A stretch of 64,000 nucleotides of DNA. Origin: Pseudomonas guineae (lineage in GTDB: Bacteria > Pseudomonadota > Gammaproteobacteria > Pseudomonadales > Pseudomonadaceae). The stretch spans positions 62,001-126,000 of the forward strand of contig NZ_FOQL01000002.1 in NCBI RefSeq assembly GCF_900113745.1, in the 5' to 3' direction. Below, piece by piece: positions 1 through 8,100 of this stretch. Position 1 is the stretch's first letter. Each line of letters begins with the position of its first letter. The position numbers and the translations under genes are program-made. A model generated the notes under the pieces. The model was not told the origin of the DNA, made no database searches, and worked only from the letters and a program-made list of their open reading frames with translations.

Positions 1-978
1 CTGTACGGCTACAACCGTTTGCCGGTGCGTTATCCGCAAGCGCGCCTAGCACCGCAGCCAAAGGCGGAGGCGGGTGTCGAGTTGCCGGCGCTGCGTCGTT
101 TGTTGGTGGCACGGGGTTACCAGGAAGCCATCACCTACAGCTTTATCGATCCCAAGCTGTTTGAGCTGTTCAATCCTGGTGTTGAGCCGCTGATGCTGGC
201 GAACCCTATCTCTGCAGATATGGCGGCGATGCGGTCTTCCTTGTGGCCGGGTCTGATCAAGGCGCTTGAGCACAACTTGAATCGTCAGCAGTCGCGTGTA
301 CGCCTGTTCGAAAGTGGTTTGCGCTTTGTGGGTCAGCTCGAAGGTTTGAAGCAAGAGCAGATGCTGGCAGGTGTGATTTGTGGGGGGCGCTTGCCAGAAG
401 GCTGGGCGCATACTCGTGATGATGTCGACTTCTATGATGTGAAGGCTGATGTTGAGGCTTTACTAGCCAGCGCGGGCGCGGGCAATAGCTTTGCTTTTGT
501 ACCAGGCGAGCATGCCGTACTGCATCCGGGGCAAACGGCGCGCATCGAGCGTGAAGGGCGCGTTGTGGGGTTCGTTGGTGCCATTCATCCTGAGTTGTCG
601 AAAGTGCTAGGCTTGGACCAGCCAGTCTTCATGTTTGAGCTGGTGTTGGGCGAAATCACTCAGGGTGTTATGCCGAAGTTTCAGGAGCTTTCCAAGTTCC
701 CTGAGGTGCGTCGTGATCTGGCCGTCCTAGTTGATCGCGGTGTGTCAGCGCAAGACTTACTTGGTCTTGTTCGTGAGGGTGCAGGCGAGTGGTTGACTGA
801 CCTCAAGCTATTTGACGTGTATCACGGTAAAGGTATTGATCCTGATAGAAAAAGCCTTGCCGTTGGCTTGACCTGGCAGCATCCATCGCGCACTCTTAAT
901 GACGATGAGGTGAGTATAACAACGCAAAATATTCTCACCTCCCTGGAACAAAGGTTCAACGCCACGTTAAGGAAGTAG
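1..978 (+). CDS. pheT: Phenylalanyl-tRNA synthetase beta subunit, C-terminal part (5' truncated by window edge)
   Basis: The frame is open from base 1 to the TAG at 976-978, giving about 325 residues of a protein that is normally about 790 long; the 5' part is outside the window. PheT pairs with PheS in a cytoplasmic tetramer that charges tRNA-Phe. The visible part covers the catalytic-like core, with the segment around VRLFESG, and ends in a ferredoxin-fold anticodon-binding domain. That last domain is recognisable from the FPEVRRDLAVLVD stretch and the DVYHGKGI and KSLAVGLTWQ segments near the end. The stop lies 3 bp before ihfA, whose Shine-Dalgarno overlaps the last pheT codons. This pheT-ihfA-merR order is the standard Pseudomonas arrangement and identifies the flank as core chromosome. 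No damage is visible. Confidence 0.97.
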   Translation: MYGYNRLPVRYPQARLAPQPKAEAGVELPALRRLLVARGYQEAITYSFIDPKLFELFNPGVEPLMLANPISADMAAMRSSLWPGLIKALEHNLNRQQSRVRLFESGLRFVGQLEGLKQEQMLAGVICGGRLPEGWAHTRDDVDFYDVKADVEALLASAGAGNSFAFVPGEHAVLHPGQTARIEREGRVVGFVGAIHPELSKVLGLDQPVFMFELVLGEITQGVMPKFQELSKFPEVRRDLAVLVDRGVSAQDLLGLVREGAGEWLTDLKLFDVYHGKGIDPDRKSLAVGLTWQHPSRTLNDDEVSITTQNILTSLEQRFNATLRK

Positions 979-981
979 CGT

Positions 982-1284
982 ATGGGGGCTCTGACGAAAG
1001 CTGAGATGGCAGAACGTCTGTATGAAGAGCTGGGCCTGAATAAACGGGAAGCCAAGGAGTTGGTTGAGCTGTTCTTTGAAGAAATCCGCCAAGCGCTGGA
1101 GCTCAATGAACAGGTCAAGCTCTCGGGGTTCGGTAATTTTGATCTGCGCGATAAGCGCCAGCGCCCCGGTCGCAATCCAAAAACAGGAGAGGAAATTCCG
1201 ATCACGGCTCGTCGTGTGGTGACTTTCCGTCCAGGCCAGAAACTTAAAGCCAGGGTCGAAGCGTATGCTGGAACCAAGTCATAA
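982..1284 (+). CDS. ihfA: Integration host factor alpha subunit
   Basis: A 100-residue HU/IHF-family DNA-bending protein, full length for IhfA. The N-terminal helices begin [20 protein letters not shown]. The DNA-intercalating beta arm carries the [14 protein letters not shown] motif, with the proline at its tip, followed by [13 protein letters not shown]. With IhfB it forms a heterodimer that bends DNA in nucleoid organisation, transcription and site-specific recombination. The ATG is 3 bp after the pheT stop and is preceded by AAGGAAG, so translation is probably coupled to pheT. The 3' end overlaps the next gene by 20 bp. IHF is a common cofactor of tyrosine integrases, so its position beside an integrated island is worth noting, but this gene order is the normal core order and not a sign of transfer. 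Confidence 0.98.
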   Translation: MGALTKAEMAERLYEELGLNKREAKELVELFFEEIRQALELNEQVKLSGFGNFDLRDKRQRPGRNPKTGEEIPITARRVVTFRPGQKLKARVEAYAGTKS

Positions 1285-1621
1285 CGACGAATTACCCGTC
1301 ATACCCGGCAAACGCTATTTCACCATTGGTGAAGTAAGTGAGTTATGCGCCGTAAAGCCGCACGTACTGCGTTACTGGGAGCAGGAATTCCCTCAGCTTA
1401 ATCCGGTTAAGCGGCGCGGTAACCGCCGTTATTATCAGCGCCAAGACGTGCTGATGATTAGGCAAATACGGGCACTGCTGTACGATCAAGGCTTTACAAT
1501 CGGTGGGGCGCGCCAACGCCTCTCCGGTGATGAAGCCAAAGATGACAGCACTCAATATAAGCAGTTGATCAAGCAGATGATTACTGAGCTTGAAGACGTT
1601 CTTTGGGTGCTCAAAAAATAG
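1265..1621 (+). CDS. MerR-family DNA-binding regulator of the ihfA-adjacent type
   Basis: A 118-residue protein with an N-terminal MerR winged helix-turn-helix at about residues 17-85. The family signature is visible as [26 protein letters not shown] followed at a distance by [10 protein letters not shown] short C-terminal coiled-coil helix follows. There is no cysteine-rich metal site or drug-binding domain, so the signal it senses, if any, is unknown. The start ATG lies inside the end of ihfA, so the two genes are translationally coupled. The orthologue always follows ihfA in Pseudomonas, directly before tRNA-Pro. Its function is not established. Confidence 0.93.
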   Translation: MLEPSHNDELPVIPGKRYFTIGEVSELCAVKPHVLRYWEQEFPQLNPVKRRGNRRYYQRQDVLMIRQIRALLYDQGFTIGGARQRLSGDEAKDDSTQYKQLIKQMITELEDVLWVLKK

Positions 1622-1667
1622 TCGATTTATTCAAAAAGGTTCCATATTTCAAAGCCTTAATGTATAG

Positions 1668-1695
1668 TTGGTGGTGTTTTAGGGAGATCTATAAA
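1668..1695 (+). promoter_or_regulatory. Probable sigma-70 promoter of tRNA-Pro
   Basis: TTGGTG (1668-1673) and TATAAA (1690-1695) are separated by 16 bp and lie about 18 bp before the mature tRNA start, as expected for a stable-RNA promoter. Read from sequence only. Confidence 0.5.
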
Positions 1696-1712
1696 ATAGA
1701 TTGACGCCTAGT

Positions 1713-1789
1713 CGGGGCGTAGCGCAGTCCGGTAGCGCACTAGCATGGGGTGCTAGGGGTCGAGTGTTCGAATCACTCCGTCCCGACCA
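1713..1789 (+). tRNA. tRNA-Pro (anticodon GGG)
   Basis: A complete 77-nt cloverleaf. The acceptor stem is CGGGGCG paired with CGTCCCG including one G-U pair, then discriminator A and an encoded CCA (1787-1789). The anticodon stem is CTAGC/GCTAG with loop ATGGGGT, giving anticodon GGG, which reads proline CCC/CCU codons. The T arm contains GTTCGAATC. The gene follows the merR-like gene as in other Pseudomonas. Its 3' part from the anticodon loop to the CCA is the integration target of the island and is restored by the island end, so the tRNA remains functional. Confidence 0.97.
1745..1789 (+). repeat. attL: left 45-bp attachment repeat inside tRNA-Pro
   Basis: Bases 1745-1789, from the anticodon loop to the terminal CCA, are repeated without mismatch at 42914-42958. 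The base before and the base after the repeat differ between copies. This is the classic footprint of a tyrosine integrase that targets the 3' half of a tRNA gene. Confidence 0.95.
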
Positions 1790-1802
1790 AATAACCCTAG
1801 AA

Positions 1803-1835
1803 AATCCAATCACTTAACGGTGGTTGGATTTTTTT
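1803..1835 (+). terminator. Rho-independent terminator after tRNA-Pro, supplied by the island
   Basis: An 11-bp stem (1803-1813 with 1820-1830, one G-U pair) with loop TTAACG, running into a run of seven T. It lies 14 bp after the CCA, inside the island, and so replaces the original terminator displaced to the far side of the island. Confidence 0.85.
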
Positions 1836-2235
1836 ATGGGTTAAGGTTTTCGTTCTCTGTTCAGATTTTTGCGTTTTGGTCACCGTTGGGTCACCGTTAG
1901 CCCTAACCTGTCTTTTGCCCTGCAGGTCTCCTCATTGATCTGCCATGTTGAACACCGATGTGCAGCGTGGGCTCTCAGCTAACTCTCCCAAGACGCAATA
2001 CGAAAAATCTCTCGGCAGGCTTGCCAATCTTGTTCCCGATTGTCTTACCTCGCCGGGATGGTCGGCAGTGGGTAGAGCTGCATCTATTGATATAGCTATT
2101 AACTATTTATTCAAGTAATTCGATAGTGGCAATCGCTAATCCTGCTCAGCATGGACTTCCAGCAGGGGCCAAGTAGAACGGTTAAAAAATACACATCACG
2201 TACTTGGTATGAGTTCAACCAACCAGGTACCCACC
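1836..2235. other. Non-coding left end of the island
   Basis: About 400 bp without a convincing gene. It holds the GGTCACCGTT direct repeats at 1878-1898. An AT-rich stretch around 2085-2120 may contain the promoter of the Gp2-like gene, but I see no convincing -35/-10 pair. I see nothing else. Confidence 0.6.
1878..1898 (+). repeat. Tandem GGTCACCGTT repeats, left island end
   Basis: Two copies of GGTCACCGTT (1878-1887 and 1889-1898) start 11 bp apart, about one helical turn, and 89 bp inside attL. The same pair with the same spacing and orientation occurs near the right end at 42765-42785. They are candidate arm-type binding sites for the integrase or sites for its directionality factor. 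Confidence 0.65.
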
Positions 2236-3207
2236 ATGAGCAATCGTAAGACCTATACCCACCTTTCCCAATCCGACATTGCCCTTCAAATTGAGTCACT
2301 CGTCCAGGCTATCGAGAAGACCGACACACCTGCATTTCGAATCACGCAAAGCCGCTCAGGCTACGAGCGTGTAGAGGCGACCAGTCTGTCCCGCTACTTT
2401 ACCCACATCAAGCAGATGCTCGACCTGTGTGACGATGATCGAGTCGAGTACAGCTACAGCGAACACCTGCAAGCATTCAAGGAGGTCTGCCAGGACATTC
2501 AGCTTCAGCGTCATCCCGATGGGCCTGTTTGCCTGAATGAACGAGGTGCGGTGTACCTGGATCACCACCACAGCATGAACGTACTGACAGCACGGATTCG
2601 TCAATTGACCCGTCAGCAACGGTATCAGCGCAGGCCTGGTGATCGTCGCTTTGAGGCCCGTAAGCAGGAGAGGGAGATAGTGGAGTACACGGATGCTGTA
2701 ATGAGTCTTTACTCCCGCACCACGATAATCAGGCTGGATCTTTACTACCGTCCTGAAGCTCAAGCCAGGCTCCGAGTCGAGCATGTCCTTGATGATGTCG
2801 ACGCCTTGATCGCCAAGCACAGTCGTCATTCGATCTTCGAGCACCTTATAGGCTACATCTACTCGGTGGAGCAGGGGGATCGCAATGATGGAAGGGGCTT
2901 CCACATTCATGCAGCCTACTTCTTCAATGGCAACCAGGTATGCCGCGATGTCTGGAAAGCCATCGAGATCGGGGAGCTGTGGGAGGACATCACGCGTGGC
3001 CAGGGCTATGCGCACAGCTGCAACCATGACAAGGGTCAATATGGCGACAAGTGTGGCATCGGCCATATCCAGAGAAGTGATCAGGCTATACGGCCTCATA
3101 CCCACATAACTATGAAGTACTTAGCCAAGGATGATCAGCACCTGCGCCTGAAGCCGGGAGGAGCTCGATGCCTGCGTAAGGGTAATCTGAAACGTCTCCG
3201 TTTCTGA
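2236..3207 (+). CDS. Inovirus Gp2 / YagK-YfjJ family protein (HUH-like replication protein)
   Basis: A protein of 323 residues if started at 2236; an upstream in-frame ATG at 2209 adds nine residues, and neither has a clear Shine-Dalgarno. It matches the YagK/YfjJ C-terminal family, often named inovirus-type Gp2 and common in AlpA-type islands and phage satellites. The C-terminal half has GFHIHAAYFFNG, an HxH motif like motif II of HUH rolling-circle replication proteins, followed by MKYLAKDDQ, similar to the Y-x-x-K catalytic motif III. This suggests a nicking or replication function, but the family is experimentally obscure. It stands alone at the left end of the island and reads inward. 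Its base composition resembles its neighbours. Confidence 0.8.
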   Translation: MSNRKTYTHLSQSDIALQIESLVQAIEKTDTPAFRITQSRSGYERVEATSLSRYFTHIKQMLDLCDDDRVEYSYSEHLQAFKEVCQDIQLQRHPDGPVCLNERGAVYLDHHHSMNVLTARIRQLTRQQRYQRRPGDRRFEARKQEREIVEYTDAVMSLYSRTTIIRLDLYYRPEAQARLRVEHVLDDVDALIAKHSRHSIFEHLIGYIYSVEQGDRNDGRGFHIHAAYFFNGNQVCRDVWKAIEIGELWEDITRGQGYAHSCNHDKGQYGDKCGIGHIQRSDQAIRPHTHITMKYLAKDDQHLRLKPGGARCLRKGNLKRLRF

Positions 3208-3672
3208 GAAACGACTGTTTCCAACAGAATCAGCCGGGAGCGGCAATTCGGACTCCAGCGGGTTATGTGATCAACCGATAGCGACGCAAGAGACACTTGT
3301 TTAAGGAAGGCCAAGACTCTCTAAATCAGCGGGATTGAAGAACACAACGAGACGCCCCATGGCAAGTTGTGACGGAATCACTTCTCGAGCGAAGATGCTA
3401 GACAACCGCTTAAAATCGAACATGAGCCGTGGATCATGTGAGTAACTGAATGCTCTGGAGATGGATGCTAGCGGTTCAGGGCTCCCGCAGGGTCTTCGTC
3501 CATCTAGAGTCGAGAGCGTCAAGAAGCCCCTTATCGTCTTCAAAAGTATTTCCCTATATCAAGCCTCAGCTCAGGCTGGCCGTTTTTTATATCCAAGTGC
3601 CTGGTCACTCTGTGTTGGCCCAGCGGCCGCTCTTGTCCGCTAGCTACCGGTTATTGCTGGTGTGCTAATCAC
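3208..3672. other. Intergenic region with one doubtful short reading frame
   Basis: About 465 bp between the Gp2-like gene and the three-gene operon. A minus-strand frame of 80 codons (3301-3543) has no recognisable domain and no clear ribosome site. It could be a gene remnant or chance, and I do not call it a gene. Nothing else is visible apart from the hairpin just downstream. Confidence 0.4.
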
Positions 3673-3707
3673 ATGGGTTTTGACTTCAACCTAAAGTCAA
3701 AACCCAT
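3673..3707 (-). terminator. Perfect 14-bp hairpin at the end of the three-gene operon
   Basis: Arms 3673-3686 and 3694-3707 are perfectly complementary with a 7-base loop. The hairpin lies 12 bp beyond the stop of the last minus-strand gene. No strong T-run follows on that strand, so it may act as a terminator or as a 3'-stabilising structure. Confidence 0.6.
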
Positions 3708-3718
3708 CTCCATTGTTT

Positions 3719-5167
3719 TTATCTTCGTCTCTTCACGCCATTTGAGTCGTTTCCAAATGGTCCTAAATATCGTTGCACATTACTGTCGGTGTACTCGGCC
3801 ATTACATCCTCCACAAGGCTTTCGATTCGGCGAACTAGGGACTTATCTTCAGTGATAAAGCCAAACGGAATAGGCACTGGATGAAGCTCAGGCAGCACAA
3901 GGTGATAAGCAACCACGGCAAAGCTGTCCGTAAGGCTGATTATCTCAAGCGAGGACAGGCTCGTAGACTCGATAAAACCATGCAATATCTCGCCAGCTTC
4001 ACTGCAGTCAGCGCTGGCTTTTTTGCGTGTTGACCTATCATTAGCGTCAGCTAGAGGGATCAGTAATCGGGGGTTAAATACGACTTTTTCTTTATCTTTT
4101 GTCTTAGCTGTAGCTGCGCCCACAAAGCTGCTCAAGGCCTGACCATGGCGTGAACACTTGCCCCATAATCCGTGAGCTGCCGGTGCCAGCCACGTTAATG
4201 TAATCGGTTGCTCAGCTCCTGCTTTGGCATTTTTATCCTTATACTTTTTAAACAGCGTTTCTACTTGATCCCAATTCCTACTGAGTTGCAGTGCGCCGTA
4301 AATACGCGCCTGTTTGCTCTTTCCTGAGTCGCTGAATGTTAGTGCTCGCTGAATCAGACGGGTGAAGTCGAGCTCTCCAGCGGCTAGCAGTTCAAGCGTT
4401 TGTTCATCACCTATACGGTCTGCAAAAGCCATGATTGAGTTTAGAGTGCTCTGTCCAATTAAGGTCGCTAGTTGCACACTGCGTTGGCTGATATAAGCCT
4501 CGTGCTCTGCGATCTCTGCAGGCTCCTTAAATCCGACATTTAGACTCTCAAGATCTAGGCAGTAGCTGTCTTCAATTTTCAGCCAGCCATCTCTTTCTTT
4601 CTCAACTTGGCTGATTTTGTAGAGTTCTGGTGTTTGCTGTTCTTTTGCCTGGCCACAGAGTTCACCTCTTTTATAGATATCATGCAAATTTCGCTGAAAA
4701 GCGACTTCGGCCAACTTCACTGACTCGCTACGAACTTCTGAGCAAGCACTCAATACCACGGAGCGTTTTTGATTCTCTAGACGAGGTTTAGCCCCAAGAT
4801 ATGAGAATGCGAGTAGGTCAAAGGTAAACAATTTACGGTGGTCTTCACGCGATTTAACGATTGGTGTTTCTCCATTTTCGTCGAAAAGCCTCAAGCCTTT
4901 TTCCGTCAGTGTGATGCGACCTTCAGCTGTCGATTGCAATTCGCCTTGCTGCAAGAATGGCGTCAGCGCCGTATTTAACTCCTTGGGCGTAAAACCAAAA
5001 AAGCGAGCTATATCTGCCGGTAAAAGGGCTGAGACCTTCAGCAGGCGCAGTAGGAACTCCGGTACAAATGGAAATCCGCCTTGTTCAACCAGTGTGTATT
5101 CAATACGAAATTGCTGGGCTGGAACGCAGATGTCAAATTCAAATAAAACCAGTGACTCAGTGGTCAT
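3719..5167 (-). CDS. Winged-helix protein of unknown function, third gene of the helicase operon
   Basis: A 482-residue protein I do not recognise as a named family. Residues about 35-95 look like a winged helix-turn-helix: a helical pair around LLPADIARFFGFTPKEL, then a recognition-like helix and a beta wing with GRITLTEKGLRLF. The middle, about 110-330, is mostly helical. The C-terminal part, about 340-480, is mixed alpha/beta with SSLEIISLTDSFAVVAYHLV. No nuclease, protease or membrane motif is visible. The ATG overlaps the stop of the upstream helicase gene by 4 bp (ATGA-type junction), so the two are translationally coupled. The context makes it a likely DNA-binding, sensing or adaptor subunit of a defence complex; that is inference. 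Confidence 0.75.
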   Translation of the reverse strand: MTTESLVLFEFDICVPAQQFRIEYTLVEQGGFPFVPEFLLRLLKVSALLPADIARFFGFTPKELNTALTPFLQQGELQSTAEGRITLTEKGLRLFDENGETPIVKSREDHRKLFTFDLLAFSYLGAKPRLENQKRSVVLSACSEVRSESVKLAEVAFQRNLHDIYKRGELCGQAKEQQTPELYKISQVEKERDGWLKIEDSYCLDLESLNVGFKEPAEIAEHEAYISQRSVQLATLIGQSTLNSIMAFADRIGDEQTLELLAAGELDFTRLIQRALTFSDSGKSKQARIYGALQLSRNWDQVETLFKKYKDKNAKAGAEQPITLTWLAPAAHGLWGKCSRHGQALSSFVGAATAKTKDKEKVVFNPRLLIPLADANDRSTRKKASADCSEAGEILHGFIESTSLSSLEIISLTDSFAVVAYHLVLPELHPVPIPFGFITEDKSLVRRIESLVEDVMAEYTDSNVQRYLGPFGNDSNGVKRRR

Positions 5168-8100
5168 TTTGCGGCACTCCCTGTGAGCTCAACCGGCTTG
5201 ATCGCGTAGATATCCTCATGTTGACGTGCTCGGATGTAGGAGGTGACCTTGCCCAGTGGTAGTTCGGCATTTCGTCCCGCCCACATACGCATATCGCCAA
5301 CGATTACCAAACGGTCCATAGCCCTTGATATGGCCACATTGATTCGGTTAGGTGAACGCAGGAAGCCAGGCGAAAGGTCACTGTTTGAACGGGTCAGGGA
5401 AATGATCACGATACGATTCTCCTTGCCCTGATAGCTGTCTACGGTGTCAATCTTGACTAAGCGCTTGAACTCCTCAGACCAATTTTGCTCTGCGAACTTC
5501 CGGCGAATCAGCTTTTTCTGCTCACCGTACATGCAGATGATGCCAATAGCGGGCTCTTGACACTCGCTCATCTCATCAACCAAAGCGGTAGAAAACTCCG
5601 CCTCATCTTCAATGTTCTTAAGCATGCGAATAATGGCATCGGCTTCGGCATGGTTTACTAGGCTGGTGCTACCTTGCTGCTCCTGATGGTGTGCTTTTTT
5701 GCCCAGTACGCCGGTATCCAACCAAGTAAAGACAGAGCCGATGCACTCGGGGGGCTGTTCAAAGTGTGCCGGAATCGGGCGCTTGCCGGTTTCTAGCTGA
5801 CCTTGGTAGAAAACTTCAGAGACAATGTCGCCAATCGCAGGCTGCATGCGGTATTGGGTCTTCAGTGTGGCACTGACGAGCCTGCCGTAAGCCGATTCGA
5901 ATGCTCTTTCGAAGTCGCTGCGCATTACATGCTGGAACTCCGCTGAGGTCGGGTGCGTTTCGAGTTGGCGAGCAATTGCTTTCTTATGCTCATCTTCATA
6001 AAACGGCGGTAGTTGACGATGGTCACCGACCAAAAGGACGCGCCGCCCTACCTGCATGGCTATAGCCAGTTCAGTAGGAGACGAACGCGCTGCTTCGTCG
6101 ATGATCACCCAATCAAAGCGGTTCTCTGCCAGCTTGAGGTGATGCAGGCCAATGCCCACGCATGTACCGCAAACGAGCGTTCTTGAGCGCACAAGGAACT
6201 CGTCATAGTTTGCTCGCTCACTGGCCATACGTTCCAGTAAGTCATCCGACAACTGAATCAATGACAGACATCGATTAAGCTCATGGGTACGTACACCATG
6301 CTCACTGGCAACCTTAGTTTGGGCCTGCTCCAGCCACGAGCGGGGCGATACCTGTGGGTCAGGTTGAATGTTGAAATCTTCGCGTAACAACTCTTGCAGT
6401 TCACTATTTAGCATCTGCACTGTAGCTTTCTTATGCTTGTCGGTATCTATTTCATCGTCGGTTATATCTAGATCCTTATCTAGGCGTTCAATGCTTCTGA
6501 CTAGGCCAAAAACTCTGCACTGAACATCCAAGAGACTCTCGATAAAGGCGGTACTCACTCCGAGTGAGGGTGCCATTAACGACAAACGATGCTTTAGCTC
6601 AGCCCTGAACGACTGCTGCTGTTGGGTCACTATGGAGCGGGAGTAAACATCACGCAGCTCATCAGAAACAACGTGCTCGCGGTTGCTGAATCGAACCACA
6701 TCTAAGTCAGTGTTAAGCCTACGACAATGCGCCCGAATTCGTTCTGCCGCCGTGTTCACTGCTTCATGCGACTGGCTCACCAAAAGGATGTTGCGTACGC
6801 CTTCCTGGCTGACCAAGTAGTGGCAAAATGCAGCAATGAACTCTGTTTTGCCTGTGCCTGGTGGACCCTGCAACAAACCCAGTGGGCCACGGCTCACTAA
6901 CCGAGCAAATGCCTCTTTCTGAGCATCATTCAGGCCTATTACTTGGCCATCAGGCATCCGGCGTTGATACACCTCAAAGTGCTCTTCGGTCGGTGGTTCG
7001 CCATAACGCTCTGGATCTATGTCACAGGCTTCATCAAAGTAGTCAACCAGCTGAGGGACCACTGAGAGTCGTTCCAGTATCCGCTCCATCGCCTTCTTGC
7101 GCCGCGTAAAAGAGGAACGAGTCGAGCTGGACTGCAAATAGAGCTGATCCTCTGGATTGATCCCTTTAGCCTTATTCGTTATTACGAGATACAGCTCGGA
7201 TTTGGTGCTCTTGCGGACATTTATTGCGCCCAGTTCAAATGTTTTTCCGTCTTTCTTTTTTGATAGCAAGACGGTGTCATCGGCCTCGAAGGACTCAAGT
7301 ACCTCTCTTTGTGCGGTGTACGGAATCATTAAACCCAGCTTGTCCTTATTGAGCTTTGGCTCATCAGCGACTTCGACCATGGGGAGCGCTTCGGACTCTG
7401 TATCCAGAATTGCTTTCCAGATCTTCGAGACTGAAAAGGTTCTAGGTTTTAGTTCTGTGCTGGGCTCTGGCTGCACATCTTCATCATGCTCATCCAGTGC
7501 AATATCGACTGGCTGACTCGTTTCGCCTGGCAGAGCTTTTTCAGCAACTGCTGCACGAGCTTCACTGAGGATACTGCTCACGAGAACATCAAAGTCCGGC
7601 TGTTGCGCCATATAGGCTGTTAGCGCTCTTAGCTTGGAGTATTTCCTTACGGATACATTGATGCGGACATCTACTTCAAAAACTGCAGAACGGGACGCAT
7701 AGGAGTGGACGGCCTCCTGAGTCGCAGCCCCCAGCGACTTCTCAAATGATTTTGATGTCGGGTCGTAAGTTGCGCTGAGACGACCGCCCACGCCTTGAAA
7801 GCTTATTGCTGCTAATCGGGCGTCAGCACGGGCGGGCTCAATACTGATGAAAATCCGGCCATTGTCAGGGTAGATGGTGAAGTCCATTTCATCGTGGCCC
7901 CACACCTCTACGGAGATAAGCTGCTGAGATGATTTGGGCTGAAACGCTTTGTCTAACGCCTCACGAAAGCGCTCCAGTGCAATAAACCCTGAGTCGCTGT
8001 TGCGTTCGTGAGTAATAGCTACTCGTATTTCTGGGATGTCTGCATCGCCTGGTTCATCCCAGTTCATGTCCAGCAGTTCAACCGCCATACGCATGACTGC

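Noticed and set aside
3301..3543. 80-codon minus-strand frame in the gap after the Gp2-like gene
   Set aside because: No ribosome site or recognisable domain; kept only as a note in the intergenic entry.
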